Positions 24,705 through 34,151 of a DNA stretch of 64,000 bases are shown piece after piece. This stretch comes from Streptomyces sp. DH37. GTDB taxonomy: Bacteria > Actinomycetota > Actinomycetes > Streptomycetales > Streptomycetaceae. Under the pieces are notes generated by a model, which saw only the letters and a list, made by a program, of their open reading frames with translations, made no database searches and was not told the DNA's origin. The first letter of the stretch is position 1; each line of letters begins with the position of its first letter. The DNA is taken from contig NZ_JARVKV010000003.1 in the NCBI RefSeq assembly GCF_029813835.1, positions 124,001 through 188,000 of the forward strand, in the 5' to 3' direction. A program made the position numbers and the translations under genes.

Positions 24705-26690
24705 ATGGGACACCCTCTCCCGGGACGCCTCTTACGCGTCCTGCGCGGGCCGGCCGCCCTCGTGCTGACGGCCGGGCTGGTGACGACCGGAGCCGCCGCC
24801 CCCCGGACCGCTCCACCGCACGCCGCCGCTTCCGCGACCACCGCGACCACCACGACCACCACGGACGCCCCGCCCTCCCCGCCGCCCGCGCTGACGGTGG
24901 CGCCGAAGCGCGGCGCGGACGGGCGGCGCACCTGGAGCTTCCGCGACTCCCACGGCCGCGAGGTCACCCTGCGCGGCTTCAACGTCTCCGGCAGCACCAA
25001 GCTGTACGAGAACGGCCTGCTGCCGTTCCGGAGCACGGCCGACGCCGCGCGGTCGGCGCGGGCGATGCGCGACCTGACCGGCGCCAACACCGTCCGCTTC
25101 CTCATCACCTGGGAGGGCGTGCAGCCCGAGCCGGACCGCGTCGACACCGGGTACCTCGACCGGGCCGCCGCGCAGATCCGGGAGTTCACCGACCGCGGCT
25201 TCCACGTCCTGCTCGACTACCACCAGGACCTGTACTCCTCGCACCTGTTCCACCGGGACAGCTGGTACACCGGCGACGGCGCGCCGAAGTGGGTCGTGGA
25301 CGGGGGCGGCTACCCCCGGGAGTCCTGCGGCGTGTGCCTGGTGTGGGGGCAGAACATGCTCTCCAACAAGGCGGTCCGGCGGGCCGCGTACGACTTCTGG
25401 CACAACCGCACGATCACCACCGCCGCGGGCGAGGTCGCCGTCCAGGACGCCTACCTGCGCCAGGCGAGGGCCGCCATGACCCATCTGCGCCGCGTCCTGC
25501 CGCCGTCCTCCTTCCGCGCGGTCATCGGCTTCGACGCCTTCAACGAGCCCTACGACGGCGGGCTGGACGGGACGACCGGCGCGCGGTGGGAGAGGGACTT
25601 CCTGCTCCCCTTCCACCAGCGCTTCCGGGCCGCGATGGACGAGGCGGGCTGGACGGACAAGCCCGTGTTCGCCGAGCCGCTGGTGTTCTGGAACACCGGC
25701 TTCCTGGAGCAGGGCGGCTTCACGGAGACCGGCCCCCTCGGCCCCCGGTACGTCTTCAACAGCCACTACTACGACGGCGCCCGCATGACCGTCGACCCCA
25801 CACCGGCCTCCGACGGCACCTACGCCGCCGCGACCGGCCGCATCCGCGACCGCGCCGACGAGCTGGCCACGGCCCCCTTCGTGTCGGAGTTCGGCCACCG
25901 GATGACGGGGTGGGGCAGCGACCGCGGCCCGTGGATGACGCGGGCGATGTACCAGGGCATGGACCACGGTCTCAGGGGCGCCGACTGGTGGGAGGACGCC
26001 GCCTCCTCCGGGACCGTCCTGTCGGGCACCCAGTGGCACTGGGACGTCTACAGCGGGCGGCACCGCGAGCCGATGAACGGCAACCCGGACAAGGTCCTCA
26101 CCGGGGGCGACGCCTGGAACGACGAGGACCACTCGGTCGTCGCCTCCGACGACGACGGCACCGTGCGGCTCCGCCTCGACCGCCGGGTCCTGGACCGGCT
26201 CCACCCCGCCGCCGTCTCCGGCGACACCCTCGCCTTCGCCTACGAGGACATGGCCCGCTCCGACTACGTCCGCGGCGGGGAGGCCGGCGGTCGGGAGGAA
26301 GCCTGGCTGCCCCCGCCGTCGCGGCTTCCGCACGTCGCGAAGCTGCTGGAGGGCGGCCGCCAGTTCGGCGTACTGGTCTGGCGGGGATCGCCGGACGCCG
26401 CCGCGGACGGGGCGCCGACCGCCCTGCACCTGCCCGCGTCCTTCCGGCCCTCGGACACCGTCGTCGCCGGGGACGTGGCGTCGGTGCGCGGCCTGCCGGA
26501 CTCCGGCCCCGTCTCCGTCGGCCGGGAGGAGGGCTCGGACACGGCCAACCGGCTGCTGATCGCGCCCACCGGCGACGACCGCGTGCACGTCGCCCTGGTC
26601 GTCGGCTCCGGCGCGGGCGAGGTCTCGCGGGAGGAGCTGTCCGCCGCCGCCCGCGAGCTCACCGACTGGAAGGACCGCACCTTCCGCTGA
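24705..26690 (+). CDS. Secreted glycoside hydrolase family 5 enzyme, endoglycoceramidase-like
   Basis: 661 residues with a signal peptide (LRVLRGPAALVLTAGLVTTGAAA). The (beta/alpha)8 domain covers residues ~65-450: GFNVSGSTKLYENGLLPF, TVRFLITWEGVQPEP, LLDYHQDLYSSHLF, acid/base Glu in FDAFNEPYDGG and nucleophile Glu in FVSEFGHRMTGWG. The YHQDLYS and GDGAPKW segments are typical of endoglycosylceramidases, which release the glycan from glycosphingolipids. A C-terminal beta-rich domain follows from ~500. ATG at 24705 with GAAGGG upstream. Substrate is inferred; a sterol-glycoside or glucocerebroside hydrolase of the same clan is possible. Confidence 0.82.
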   Translation: MGHPLPGRLLRVLRGPAALVLTAGLVTTGAAAPRTAPPHAAASATTATTTTTTDAPPSPPPALTVAPKRGADGRRTWSFRDSHGREVTLRGFNVSGSTKLYENGLLPFRSTADAARSARAMRDLTGANTVRFLITWEGVQPEPDRVDTGYLDRAAAQIREFTDRGFHVLLDYHQDLYSSHLFHRDSWYTGDGAPKWVVDGGGYPRESCGVCLVWGQNMLSNKAVRRAAYDFWHNRTITTAAGEVAVQDAYLRQARAAMTHLRRVLPPSSFRAVIGFDAFNEPYDGGLDGTTGARWERDFLLPFHQRFRAAMDEAGWTDKPVFAEPLVFWNTGFLEQGGFTETGPLGPRYVFNSHYYDGARMTVDPTPASDGTYAAATGRIRDRADELATAPFVSEFGHRMTGWGSDRGPWMTRAMYQGMDHGLRGADWWEDAASSGTVLSGTQWHWDVYSGRHREPMNGNPDKVLTGGDAWNDEDHSVVASDDDGTVRLRLDRRVLDRLHPAAVSGDTLAFAYEDMARSDYVRGGEAGGREEAWLPPPSRLPHVAKLLEGGRQFGVLVWRGSPDAAADGAPTALHLPASFRPSDTVVAGDVASVRGLPDSGPVSVGREEGSDTANRLLIAPTGDDRVHVALVVGSGAGEVSREELSAAARELTDWKDRTFR

Positions 26691-26775
26691 GCCGGACGGC
26701 CGGATGTCCGGAAGCCTGGACTGCCGGACCGTCGGATGCCCGGACCGCCGGACGCCCGGACCGCCGGACGAAGGA

Positions 26776-26811
26776 GGCCCCGCCGGTACGCCGCGGCGTA
26801 CCGGCGGGGCC
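26776..26811. terminator. Bidirectional terminator between convergent GH5 and aminopeptidase genes
   Basis: A 36-nt perfect palindrome: 17-bp arms 26776-26792 and 26795-26811 around GC. It lies between two convergent stops (26690 and 26838). A run of imperfect ccggac repeats (26701-26770) precedes it. Confidence 0.75.
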
Positions 26812-26837
26812 CGAACGGACCTCGGTGAGCCGGCGCG

Positions 26838-28319
26838 TCAGCCCCGCAGGCGCGCCATCCACGCCTCGACCTCGTCCGAACGGCGCGGCAGCGCGGCGGA
26901 GAGGTTCCGGTTGCCGTCCTCGGTGACGAGGATGTCGTCCTCGATGCGCACGCCGATGCCCCGGTACTCCTCGGGCACCGTCAGGTCGTCCGGCTGGAAG
27001 TACAGGCCCGGCTCCACGGTCAGGCACATGCCCGGCTCCAGGGTGCCCTCGGCGTACGTCTCGCGGCGCGCGGCGGCGCAGTCGTGGACGTCCATGCCGA
27101 GCATGTGGCCGGTGCCGTGCAGCGTCCAGCGGCGCTGGAGGCCGAGCTCCAGGACGCGCTCGACCGGGCCCTCCACCAGGCCCCACTCCACCAGCCGCTC
27201 CGCCAGCACGCGCTGCGCGGCGTGGTGGAAGTCCAGGTACTTCGCGCCCGGCCGCACCGCCGCGATGCCGGCCTCCTGCGCGTCGTAGACGGCGTCGTAG
27301 ATCTTCCGCTGGAGGTCGGTGAAGCGGCCGTCGACCGGCAGGGTGCGGGTGACGTCGGCGGTGTAGAGGGTGTGGGTCTCCACGCCCGCGTCCAGCAGCA
27401 GCAGGTCCCCGGAGCGGACCGGACCGTCGTTGCGCACCCAGTGCAGGGTGGTGGCGTGCGGCCCGGAGGCGCAGATCGAGCCGTAGCCGACGTCGTTGCC
27501 CTCCACCCGGGCGCGCAGGAAGAACGTGCCCTCGATGTAGCGCTCGGAGGTGGCCCGCGCCTTGTCCAGGACGCGGACGACGTCCTCGAAGCCGCGCACG
27601 GTCGAGTCGACGGCCTTCTGCATCTCGCCGATCTCGAAGTCGTCCTTGACCAGGCGCATCTCGGAGAGGAAGACCCTCAGCGCCTCGTCGCGCTCGGCGG
27701 TCGTCTTGTCGGAGAGGGCCGCCTCGACGCCCGCGTCGTGGCCGCGGACCACGCGGACGTCGCCGGACGCCTCCCGCAGCACGTCGGCGACGGTGCGCAC
27801 GTCCCGGCAGGGCATGCCGTAGAGCTTCTCGGCCTCGGTCAGGCTGTCGCGGCGGCCCACCCACAGCTCGCCCTGGCCGTCGAGCCAGAACTCGCCGTTC
27901 TCCCGGTCCGAGCGCGGCAGCAGGTACAGGACGGAGTCGTGGCCGCCGGAGGCGTCCGGCTCCATGACCAGGACGCCGTCCTCGGTCTGGTTGCCGGTGA
28001 GGTAGGCGTACTCGACGGAGGCACGGAAGGGGTACTCGGTGTCGTTCGAGCGGGTCTTGAGGTTGCCCGCGGGAATCACCAGCCGCTCGCCGGGGAAGCG
28101 CGCGGAGAGCTTCGCGCGCCGCTCGGCGGTGCGTCCGGCCTGGGGGATCGGGTCGAGGTCGCGCAGCTCGGTGTCGGCCCAGCCGGTCCTCATGTTCTCG
28201 GCGAGCTCGTCGGAGACGCCCGGGTACAGGCCGTTCTTCCGCTGCTTGATCGGCTCCCCTTCGGGCTCGGGCTCTACGGCCGCATCGTCCGGGGTCTCCG
28301 GCGTCTGCTGGTCAGCCAC
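26838..28319 (-). CDS. pepP: Aminopeptidase P family metallopeptidase (Xaa-Pro aminopeptidase)
   Basis: 493-residue M24B peptidase releasing N-terminal residues before proline. The pita-bread fold's metal ligands are all visible: Asp in LLLLDAGVETHTLYTADVTRTLP, His in WTLHGTGHMLGMDVHD, Glu in CLTVEPGLYF and Glu in GVRIEDDILVTEDG. An N-terminal domain (~residues 50-230) and an acidic extension (PETPDDAAVEPEPEGEP) precede it. GTG start at 28319 with AGGAGGAGGCAGCGAC upstream. Single gene; length and domains are normal for actinobacteria. Confidence 0.93.
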   Translation of the reverse strand: MADQQTPETPDDAAVEPEPEGEPIKQRKNGLYPGVSDELAENMRTGWADTELRDLDPIPQAGRTAERRAKLSARFPGERLVIPAGNLKTRSNDTEYPFRASVEYAYLTGNQTEDGVLVMEPDASGGHDSVLYLLPRSDRENGEFWLDGQGELWVGRRDSLTEAEKLYGMPCRDVRTVADVLREASGDVRVVRGHDAGVEAALSDKTTAERDEALRVFLSEMRLVKDDFEIGEMQKAVDSTVRGFEDVVRVLDKARATSERYIEGTFFLRARVEGNDVGYGSICASGPHATTLHWVRNDGPVRSGDLLLLDAGVETHTLYTADVTRTLPVDGRFTDLQRKIYDAVYDAQEAGIAAVRPGAKYLDFHHAAQRVLAERLVEWGLVEGPVERVLELGLQRRWTLHGTGHMLGMDVHDCAAARRETYAEGTLEPGMCLTVEPGLYFQPDDLTVPEEYRGIGVRIEDDILVTEDGNRNLSAALPRRSDEVEAWMARLRG

Positions 28320-28442
28320 GTCGCTGCCTCCTCCTGCTGGTGGTGTGGGCCGGGTGCGGGCCGCCTCCCATCGTAGGTCCGGCCCGGTCGGGGCGGCCGG
28401 GACCCCGCGATCCCGGAGGGAGCGGCCCGGAACCGGAGCGGC

Positions 28443-29966
28443 TCAGAACCGGGCGGCCAGCAGCACGACGTCTTCGGCGTCCCCGGCTCCCCCGACTCGC
28501 CCGGCGCTCCCGGTGCCGTCCGCGCCGCCCCGCCCGTCGGGCAGGACGGAGCGCAGGATGTGGTCCACCAGCGCGTCGGGGTCGGCGCGCACGGCCGGCG
28601 CGGCGGCGACGGCGGCGGCCCGGAGCCGGGCGAAGGCGCGCTCCATCGGCTCGCCGGTGCGGTGCAGCAGTCCGTCGCTGTAGAGCAGGAGCGTTTCCCC
28701 GGGGGCCAGCCGCACCTCGACGCTGGGCGCCTCCCAGCAGGCGAGCATCCCCAGCGGCGCGGAGAGCGCGGTCTCGACGACCTCGGTGCGCTCCGGACCG
28801 ACGACCAGCGGCGGGCAGTGCCCGGCCCCGGCCAGCACGATCCGGGTGCCCGCCTCCGGACCGCCCGCGGCGGACGGGGTCCGCTCGGCGTACCCGAACA
28901 GCGCGGTCGCCGAACGCGCCGGCTCGGTCAGCCGCAGCAGCAGCTCCAGGTCGGACAGGACCGCGACCGGGTCCTCGCCCTCCATCACCGCGTACGCCCG
29001 CAGCGACGCCCGCAGCCGCCCCATGGCGGCGAGCGCGTCCGGCCCGGAGCCGGTGACCCCGCCCACGGAGAGCCCCAGCGCCCCCTCGGGCAGCGGCAGC
29101 ACGTCGTACCAGTCGCCGCCGCCGCGCGGCCCGGTGCGGTGCCGCACCGCCAGCCGCACCCCCGGCACCCGGGGCAGCCGGGCGGGCAGCAGCTCCTCGC
29201 GCACGGTGGCCACGGCGGCGCGGGCACGGGTGAGGTCGACCTGGCGGGCGATGTGCTCGGCGGCGTGCCGCACGTACAGGCCGAGCAGATGGCGCTGGCG
29301 CTCGGTGGGCTGCGCGGGCTCGTCGTACAGCCAGACGGCGGCGCCGACCCGTCCGGTGCTCTCGGCCGTGAGCGGGACGGCGTAGCTGGCGGCGTAGCCG
29401 AGGCGGGCGGCGACCTCGCGGTGGCGCGGGTCGAGGTCCTCGTCCCGGGCGATGTGGGGGTGGGTGATCTCCCGCGGGCCGTCCGCGGCCCCGGGACCGG
29501 CGGCGCCGGTTCCGGGGAGTCCGTCGAGGAGGCGCGCGTAGGAGGCGGAGTCGCGCGGGACGGTCTCGATGTGGCCGAGGTCCGCCGCGCCCAGGCCGAG
29601 GCCGACGGTGGTGTCGGGTCCGAGCCCGTCGGCCGGCTCCAGGGCGATCAGCCCGCGCCGGGCGCCCACGAGGGCGGCTCCGGCGCACAGGGCCTCGTGC
29701 ACCGCGCTCTCCAGGGTGTCGGTGCGCGCCAGGCGTTCGGTGAGGTCGTGCAGGGTGGTGAGGTCGGAGATCCACCCGGCGAGGCGGTCCTGGACGGCCG
29801 CGAGGTGCTCGACGGGCCGCGCCAGGGCGGGGTCGTCGACGGCGGGCGGCCGGGGGGAGGAAGCGGGCTGCCGGTGGGGCGCGGTCGCCGCGGGCGGGAC
29901 AGTGTGCTGGGGAAGAGCGGAAGGCAAGTCGATTCCGGCCAGTTTCGGCGGTTGCTGGCCGCTCAT
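28443..29966 (-). CDS. GAF plus SpoIIE/PP2C-like protein with altered metal site
   Basis: 507 residues. A GAF sensory domain spans ~80-250 (TLESAVHEALCAGAALVGARRGLIAL, RLGYAASYAVPLTAESTG) and a PP2C/SpoIIE domain ~265-500. Active members dephosphorylate anti-anti-sigma factors. GGDWYDVLPLPEG retains the first metal Asp pair, and YSDGL is present. The usual GDVxGHG motif reads GGVTGSG, with Asp and His replaced, and the final DD(V/A) motif reads GDAEDVVLLAARF. The protein is therefore probably weakly active or a pseudophosphatase. GTG/ATG choice: ATG at 29966 gives MSGQQPPKLAG. Possible partners are the orphan anti-sigma ATPases at 24049 and 33497. Confidence 0.82.
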   Translation of the reverse strand: MSGQQPPKLAGIDLPSALPQHTVPPAATAPHRQPASSPRPPAVDDPALARPVEHLAAVQDRLAGWISDLTTLHDLTERLARTDTLESAVHEALCAGAALVGARRGLIALEPADGLGPDTTVGLGLGAADLGHIETVPRDSASYARLLDGLPGTGAAGPGAADGPREITHPHIARDEDLDPRHREVAARLGYAASYAVPLTAESTGRVGAAVWLYDEPAQPTERQRHLLGLYVRHAAEHIARQVDLTRARAAVATVREELLPARLPRVPGVRLAVRHRTGPRGGGDWYDVLPLPEGALGLSVGGVTGSGPDALAAMGRLRASLRAYAVMEGEDPVAVLSDLELLLRLTEPARSATALFGYAERTPSAAGGPEAGTRIVLAGAGHCPPLVVGPERTEVVETALSAPLGMLACWEAPSVEVRLAPGETLLLYSDGLLHRTGEPMERAFARLRAAAVAAAPAVRADPDALVDHILRSVLPDGRGGADGTGSAGRVGGAGDAEDVVLLAARF

Positions 29967-30673
29967 GGGCGGCGGCCCTCAGTGCGGACCAGCGTCGTCA
30001 ATAGCATCGCAAACCCCCATGTCGTGCTGCTCCGCTATCAATGTCTTCAGGTGTACACGCCCTGATGACAAGATGTCCAGCATTGTCCCGGCAGGCCGCG
30101 GGCGCGCCTGCGGGCCGCCTCGGGAACAGGGTCCGCCCGCCGTCCGCGAAACATCCGGAGGCTGCACGGGGATGGCCATAAGCTTGGCCGAAAACGTACC
30201 CTGTGTCAGGCGGCGCGCGATCGACTGGCGTCCGTACGGCAGCGCGTCATCACGGTCGTTGTGGGTACGTGGATACCTACGGCACGAGGGGTCGGGCGAG
30301 CGAGCAGCGGTCGGGTTCCGCCGGAACCCGATGACGGCACCCGTGCGTCTCACGAGGCGGGAACGAGGCGCGCTCTCGCACGCGGCGATGAGGGTTCAGG
30401 GCACGGTCGGCGGACGGTCACCGGGCAGTACGGCGGTACGGACGGGTGCGAGCGACGTCCGGGCGGTGCCGCCGCGCCGCGTTCCACGCCCGGCCCATGG
30501 GACGCCCCGACCGCGAGCCGCGGAGAGCACTACGGTGACGCACCGCCCGGCCATGGGTGTGCGGTCACGTGAGATCCAGGTGTACAGGTGTGAGGACCGG
30601 AAGGCCGCTACCGGCTTCCCGGTTCCGATAGGTCCTTGTCGATCCTTGGCGTTACGGAAAGGAACGAGCGCTG
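29967..30673. other. Gene-free divergent intergenic region
   Basis: About 700 nt between two divergent genes. The frames here are short or are shadows, and codon third-position bias is lost. It presumably carries the promoters of both flanking genes. I see no riboswitch, repeat array or RNA gene. Confidence 0.5.
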
Positions 30674-31384
30674 ATGCGCGAGATCCTCGGAAGGCGACGC
30701 ATGACCCGCTGGGCGCTGCGCGACGCGGCGCTCGTCTGCGCGACACGGTGGGGGTGGCCCGTGCTGCCCGGTGTGGCGCCGCGGGAGTCCAGGCGCCTGA
30801 CCGCACGCCAGTCCGGGCAGCCGCGGGGGCGCTGCTCCTGCCCGCGGCCCGACTGCGCCGTGCCCGGCGCCCATCCCTTCGACCCCGAGCTGCTGGCCGC
30901 CTCCACCGACGCGCGCATGGTGCGCTGGTGGTGGACCAACCGCCCCGACGCGCCGGTCCTGCTGGCCACCGGAGGCCGCGCGCCCTGCGCGCTGAGCCTG
31001 CCGGCGGCCGCGGGGGCCAGGGCGCTGGAGGAGTTCGACCGGCTCGGTCTGCGCACCGGCCCGGTCGTGGCCGGCCCGACCCGCTTCACGCTGCTGGTGG
31101 CGCCGTACGACCTGGAGGAGCTGGGCGAGCTGCTCTACGCCCAGGACTGGGTGCCCAGTTCGCTGCGGTTCCACGGCGAGGGCGGCTACGTGCCGCTGCC
31201 GCCGTCGCGCACCGGCGCGGGGCAACTGCACTGGGAGAGGCCGCCGGTCGTGCTGGGCGGCGGGGAACGGGGCGCCCGCGGCGGTGACGGTGCGCCGTGG
31301 CTGCCGCGGATGGAGCCCCTGGTGGACGTGCTGGTGCGGGCGAGCGCCGCCGTCCCGGACACCGGCAGCCGGCTGGCGTACTGA
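30674..31384 (+). CDS. PrimPol-like (bifunctional primase/polymerase N-domain) protein, catalytic residues apparently lost
   Basis: 236 residues resembling the Prim-Pol domain that starts plasmid and phage replication proteins: ALRDAALVCATRWGWPVLPGV, a Cys pair in GRCSCPRPDCAVPGAHPF, then WWWTNRPDAPVLLATGG. In active enzymes the strand after this Gly-rich turn carries the catalytic Asp-x-Asp; here it reads CALSLPAAAG, with no acidic pair. No helicase or replication gene is near. Start ATG at 30674 with GGAAAGGAACGAGCG upstream. Likely a chromosomal stand-alone derivative with a binding rather than synthetic role; function unknown. Confidence 0.75.
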   Translation: MREILGRRRMTRWALRDAALVCATRWGWPVLPGVAPRESRRLTARQSGQPRGRCSCPRPDCAVPGAHPFDPELLAASTDARMVRWWWTNRPDAPVLLATGGRAPCALSLPAAAGARALEEFDRLGLRTGPVVAGPTRFTLLVAPYDLEELGELLYAQDWVPSSLRFHGEGGYVPLPPSRTGAGQLHWERPPVVLGGGERGARGGDGAPWLPRMEPLVDVLVRASAAVPDTGSRLAY

Positions 31385-31410
31385 CCGGGCGGCCCGTCCG
31401 GGCCGCCCGG
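31385..31410 (+). terminator. Hairpin directly after the PrimPol-like gene
   Basis: 12-bp perfect arms (31385-31396, 31399-31410) with a 2-nt loop, beginning at the base after the TGA. Confidence 0.6.
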
Positions 31411-31559
31411 GACCCCGGCCACCCGTCACTCGTACGGGTAACAGCGCGCCGGAGTTGGAGGGAAACAGGCGCTCTGTCCGGTGGGGCGCCGTCTTCCTCC
31501 CGATATGTTCGGCCCACCGAAGAGCTTCTCCCGTCAAGCGAGTTGCAGGTGGACCGCCC

Positions 31560-32204
31560 ATGTACGAGCCGCAGCAGCGTGCCTCGAACCTCCGCGTGAT
31601 CGCGCTCGCCAGCGGGGTCGCGCTCGCGGTGGTCCTGCCGCTCGCCGTCGCGACCGCCGGCCCCGACGCGCCGCGGGCGGCCGGCGGGCGCGACGGCCGC
31701 CCGGCCGCCTCCGCCGCCTCTCCCGAGCCCGAGCCGGGGCGCGGGCCGGAGCCGGGGCGCGGGCCGGGATCCGGTCCGTCGCCGCTCCCTCTCCCGTCCG
31801 GGCCCCTCTCCGGCGGCGGCCTGTCGCGGGCCACCGCGGTCTGCGGCCCCCAGTCCGTGTCCCCGGAGGGGGTGCGGGCGCAGACCTGCGTCCTGGCACG
31901 GGACGGCGCCACCTGGGGGCGCGTGTACTACCGGAACACCACGGGCGAGCCGCTGCACGGCGCGCTGAGCCTGCTGGGCCCCGGCGGGCGGACGGTCAGC
32001 ACGCCCTGCGAACTGCCCGCGGCGGACCGGCCGGGCGTGTGCGACACCCCGCGCCGGCGCACGGAGCGGACGTTCTCCGGCGATGAGCCGTACACGGCGG
32101 TGGCGGAGGTCGCCGCGCCGGACGGGGAGGGGCTGCTGCTGCGCTCCGGCAGCGGGGCCGGCGAGGCCGGTGACGCCGACGTCCGCGGTGTTCCGGGGAG
32201 TTGA
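31560..32204 (+). CDS. Hypothetical membrane-anchored or secreted protein
   Basis: 214 residues. One N-terminal hydrophobic segment (VIALASGVALAVVLPLAVATA) is a signal anchor or peptide, followed by a Pro/Gly/Ser spacer with an EPGRGP repeat and a small extracellular domain (~90-200). The domain has four Cys (AVCG, QTCV, TPCEL, GVCDT), likely two disulfides, and a beta-rich look (GRVYYRNTTGEPLHGALSLLGPGGRTV). No family is recognised. ATG at 31560. A hairpin follows downstream and the next gene is convergent. Confidence 0.72.
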   Translation: MYEPQQRASNLRVIALASGVALAVVLPLAVATAGPDAPRAAGGRDGRPAASAASPEPEPGRGPEPGRGPGSGPSPLPLPSGPLSGGGLSRATAVCGPQSVSPEGVRAQTCVLARDGATWGRVYYRNTTGEPLHGALSLLGPGGRTVSTPCELPAADRPGVCDTPRRRTERTFSGDEPYTAVAEVAAPDGEGLLLRSGSGAGEAGDADVRGVPGS

Positions 32205-32254
32205 GCGCCCGGCCGCCCTGCCGGCGGGATCCGCGGAATGCGGACATGGAAAGA

Positions 32255-32292
32255 CCCGGTCGCTGGCGACGGGGGATGCACCAGCGACCGGG
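32255..32292. terminator. Hairpin between convergent genes
   Basis: Perfect 12-bp arms (32255-32266 and 32281-32292) with a 14-nt loop, 50 nt past the stop at 32204 and before the convergent SEC-C gene's stop. Confidence 0.6.
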
Positions 32293-32429
32293 CTGCAAGA
32301 ACGGTAACAAGTAATGGCCCGTTCGCAAATTCCACCGACCGCTTCAAGCCGCCGATTTACCTGCGGTTACGGCCCATTGTGACGGGAATCACGGTGCATT
32401 CGTTCTCGCACTTCCCCGGAATTCGTCTG

Positions 32430-33398
32430 TCAGTTGAGAGTTACCTGTCGATTGGTGAATCCACTGCGCGCCCGGCGCTCCTCCGCGGTGAGCGGAATGC
32501 TGGCCTCCAGCGCCTCCGCGAGCCGTTCCGCGAAGGCCGCCGCGGGCTTCTCGCACTCCTCCGCGCCCATCGTGCGCGGCAGGTCCCACACCGGAACCGT
32601 CAGGCCGTGCGCACGGAAGGAGCCGACCAGCCGCGTGCCCTCCCCGAGCGACGAGGAGCCCGCGGCGTGCAGCCGGGCGAGCGCGTCGAGCAGCCGCTCC
32701 TCCGGATGCGGCATGACCCAGCGCAGGTGGTTCTTCTCCGGGGTCTCGCACCAGTACGCGGCTTCCACGCCCTCCAGCCGGGCGGTCGGCAGGGCGGCCG
32801 AATTGGCGCGTTCCAGCGAGGCGGCCACCTCCGGGCTCTGGTTGCCGGCGTCCTCCACCCAGAACTCGAAGCCGCTGTGCACCTCGGGCACGAAGGGCGC
32901 GTCCGGGTCCAGCAGGTCCTGCAGGCGCGGGGCGTCGGCCGGGGCGCGCTCGACGGCCACCGGGGTGCCCGGCTTCGCCGTCAGGGCCCGCCGCAGCACG
33001 TCGGCGAGGTCCCGGCTGATGTCGCCGGAGGGGGTGTCGTTCTGCAGTCCGAGCAGGACGGCCCCGTTGTCGCGGCGCAGCGCGGGCCAGGCCATCGGCA
33101 GGACGGTGGCCAGCGTCAGCGAGGGAACGTCCTCGGGCAGGCCGTCCCTCAGCCTCAGCGGCACCGTCGCGGCGGGCACCAGTTCGCGCAGCGCCACCCA
33201 GTCGCACTCCCCGGGCAGTCCCTCGAACGGGCGGCGCACCAGCTCGGTCACCGCCTGCGCGGCGGCACGCCCGTGGCACGCCTTGTAGCGGCGGCCGGAT
33301 CCGCAGGGGCAGGGCTCGCGGGCGCCGACGACGGGGACCTCACCGTCGGCGAGCTGCGGCTTGGCGGCCTTGGTCTGGGGTCGGCGCTTCTTGGCCAT
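32430..33398 (-). CDS. SEC-C-motif protein of the Streptomyces DUF5926 type
   Basis: 322 residues. The N-terminus is a basic tail ([15 protein letters not shown]) followed by the SEC-C zinc motif [15 protein letters not shown], as at the end of SecA, which binds Zn and can contact ribosomes or other proteins. The rest is a conserved actinobacterial domain with no recognised catalytic motif ([35 protein letters not shown]). ATG at 33398. The DUF number is from memory and not checked. Single gene convergent with the secreted protein and upstream of an ATPase gene in the same direction. Confidence 0.82.
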   Translation of the reverse strand: MAKKRRPQTKAAKPQLADGEVPVVGAREPCPCGSGRRYKACHGRAAAQAVTELVRRPFEGLPGECDWVALRELVPAATVPLRLRDGLPEDVPSLTLATVLPMAWPALRRDNGAVLLGLQNDTPSGDISRDLADVLRRALTAKPGTPVAVERAPADAPRLQDLLDPDAPFVPEVHSGFEFWVEDAGNQSPEVAASLERANSAALPTARLEGVEAAYWCETPEKNHLRWVMPHPEERLLDALARLHAAGSSSLGEGTRLVGSFRAHGLTVPVWDLPRTMGAEECEKPAAAFAERLAEALEASIPLTAEERRARSGFTNRQVTLN

Positions 33399-33496
33399 GG
33401 CGTGCGGATCTCCCGGTCGTACGGACGCTGTCGGCGCGAGCCTAGTCCGTGGGGCCGGGGCGTCACGCGTACACGGAGGGCCGCCACCCGGAACGA

Positions 33497-33997
33497 CTAC
33501 GCGAAGTCCTCCAGCCCCGACAGGTCGAAACGCATCGAGGAGGCGAACCCGTCGTCCTCCGACGGCGCCACCACCGCCCAGACCGTCACCCCGCCGCCGT
33601 GCCCCCGGCCGCCGCGGTCGTCGCGCACGCCCCAGTCGCGGGCGAGGGAGGTGATGATCGACAGGCCTCTGCCGCCCCGCGCGGTCACCGACGGATTGGA
33701 CGGCCGCGGCCTGGTCGGGCCCCCGCCGTCGGTGACGGAGACGCCCACCCCGCCGTCGGGCGTACGGCCCCAGGCCGCGCGCACGCAGTCGCCCGCGCCG
33801 ATCGGCCTGGCGTGGCGGTACGCGTTGCTGAGGAGTTCGGAAAGGATGAGGACCGCGTCGTCGACGACCGCTTCGGGCGTCCCGGAGCCGAGGAGTTCCT
33901 CGCGCATCCGGCGCCTCGCCGCACCCACGCCGGCCGGACCGTGGGGTACGGCCATCGTCGACGACGTCGGCGCTTCCCGTGCAACCACCAACGCCAC
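33497..33997 (-). CDS. ATP-binding protein, anti-sigma/RsbW-like histidine-kinase fold
   Basis: 166-residue GHKL ATPase. N box [14 protein letters not shown]1 box VTDGGGPT, G2 box [22 protein letters not shown] at 33997 is chosen because GGAGGT sits 7 nt upstream; longer versions extend through sequence without coding character. It is the second orphan anti-sigma-type ATPase of the window (the other is at 24049). It may regulate one of the SigB/F-type sigma factors near 60 kb, but only family knowledge supports that. Confidence 0.83.
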   Translation of the reverse strand: MALVVAREAPTSSTMAVPHGPAGVGAARRRMREELLGSGTPEAVVDDAVLILSELLSNAYRHARPIGAGDCVRAAWGRTPDGGVGVSVTDGGGPTRPRPSNPSVTARGGRGLSIITSLARDWGVRDDRGGRGHGGGVTVWAVVAPSEDDGFASSMRFDLSGLEDFA

Positions 33998-34151
33998 CCC
34001 CGAGACCTCCTTCTTCGCCCCACGCCACGTGATGGATGCCCCTTTGTCCACCGGCGGAAACCGTCCGGCGCCTTCCCGTGACGCACCCCTCACCGGCGCT
34101 TCACCACCGGTGGGGCACGAGTGCGCCGGAGCGCGCGGCGCGGTCCCGGCC

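Noticed and set aside
24732-26588. 618-codon minus frame
   Set aside because: Antisense to the GH5 gene, whose catalytic motifs are clear.
29979-30353. 124-codon minus frame in the gap upstream of the PP2C-like gene
   Set aside because: Mixed composition without third-position bias or a ribosome site.
30550-30600. CACGTGA and similar partial matches considered as parS
   Set aside because: Only the core palindrome matches; the flanking TTTC/GAAA arms are missing.
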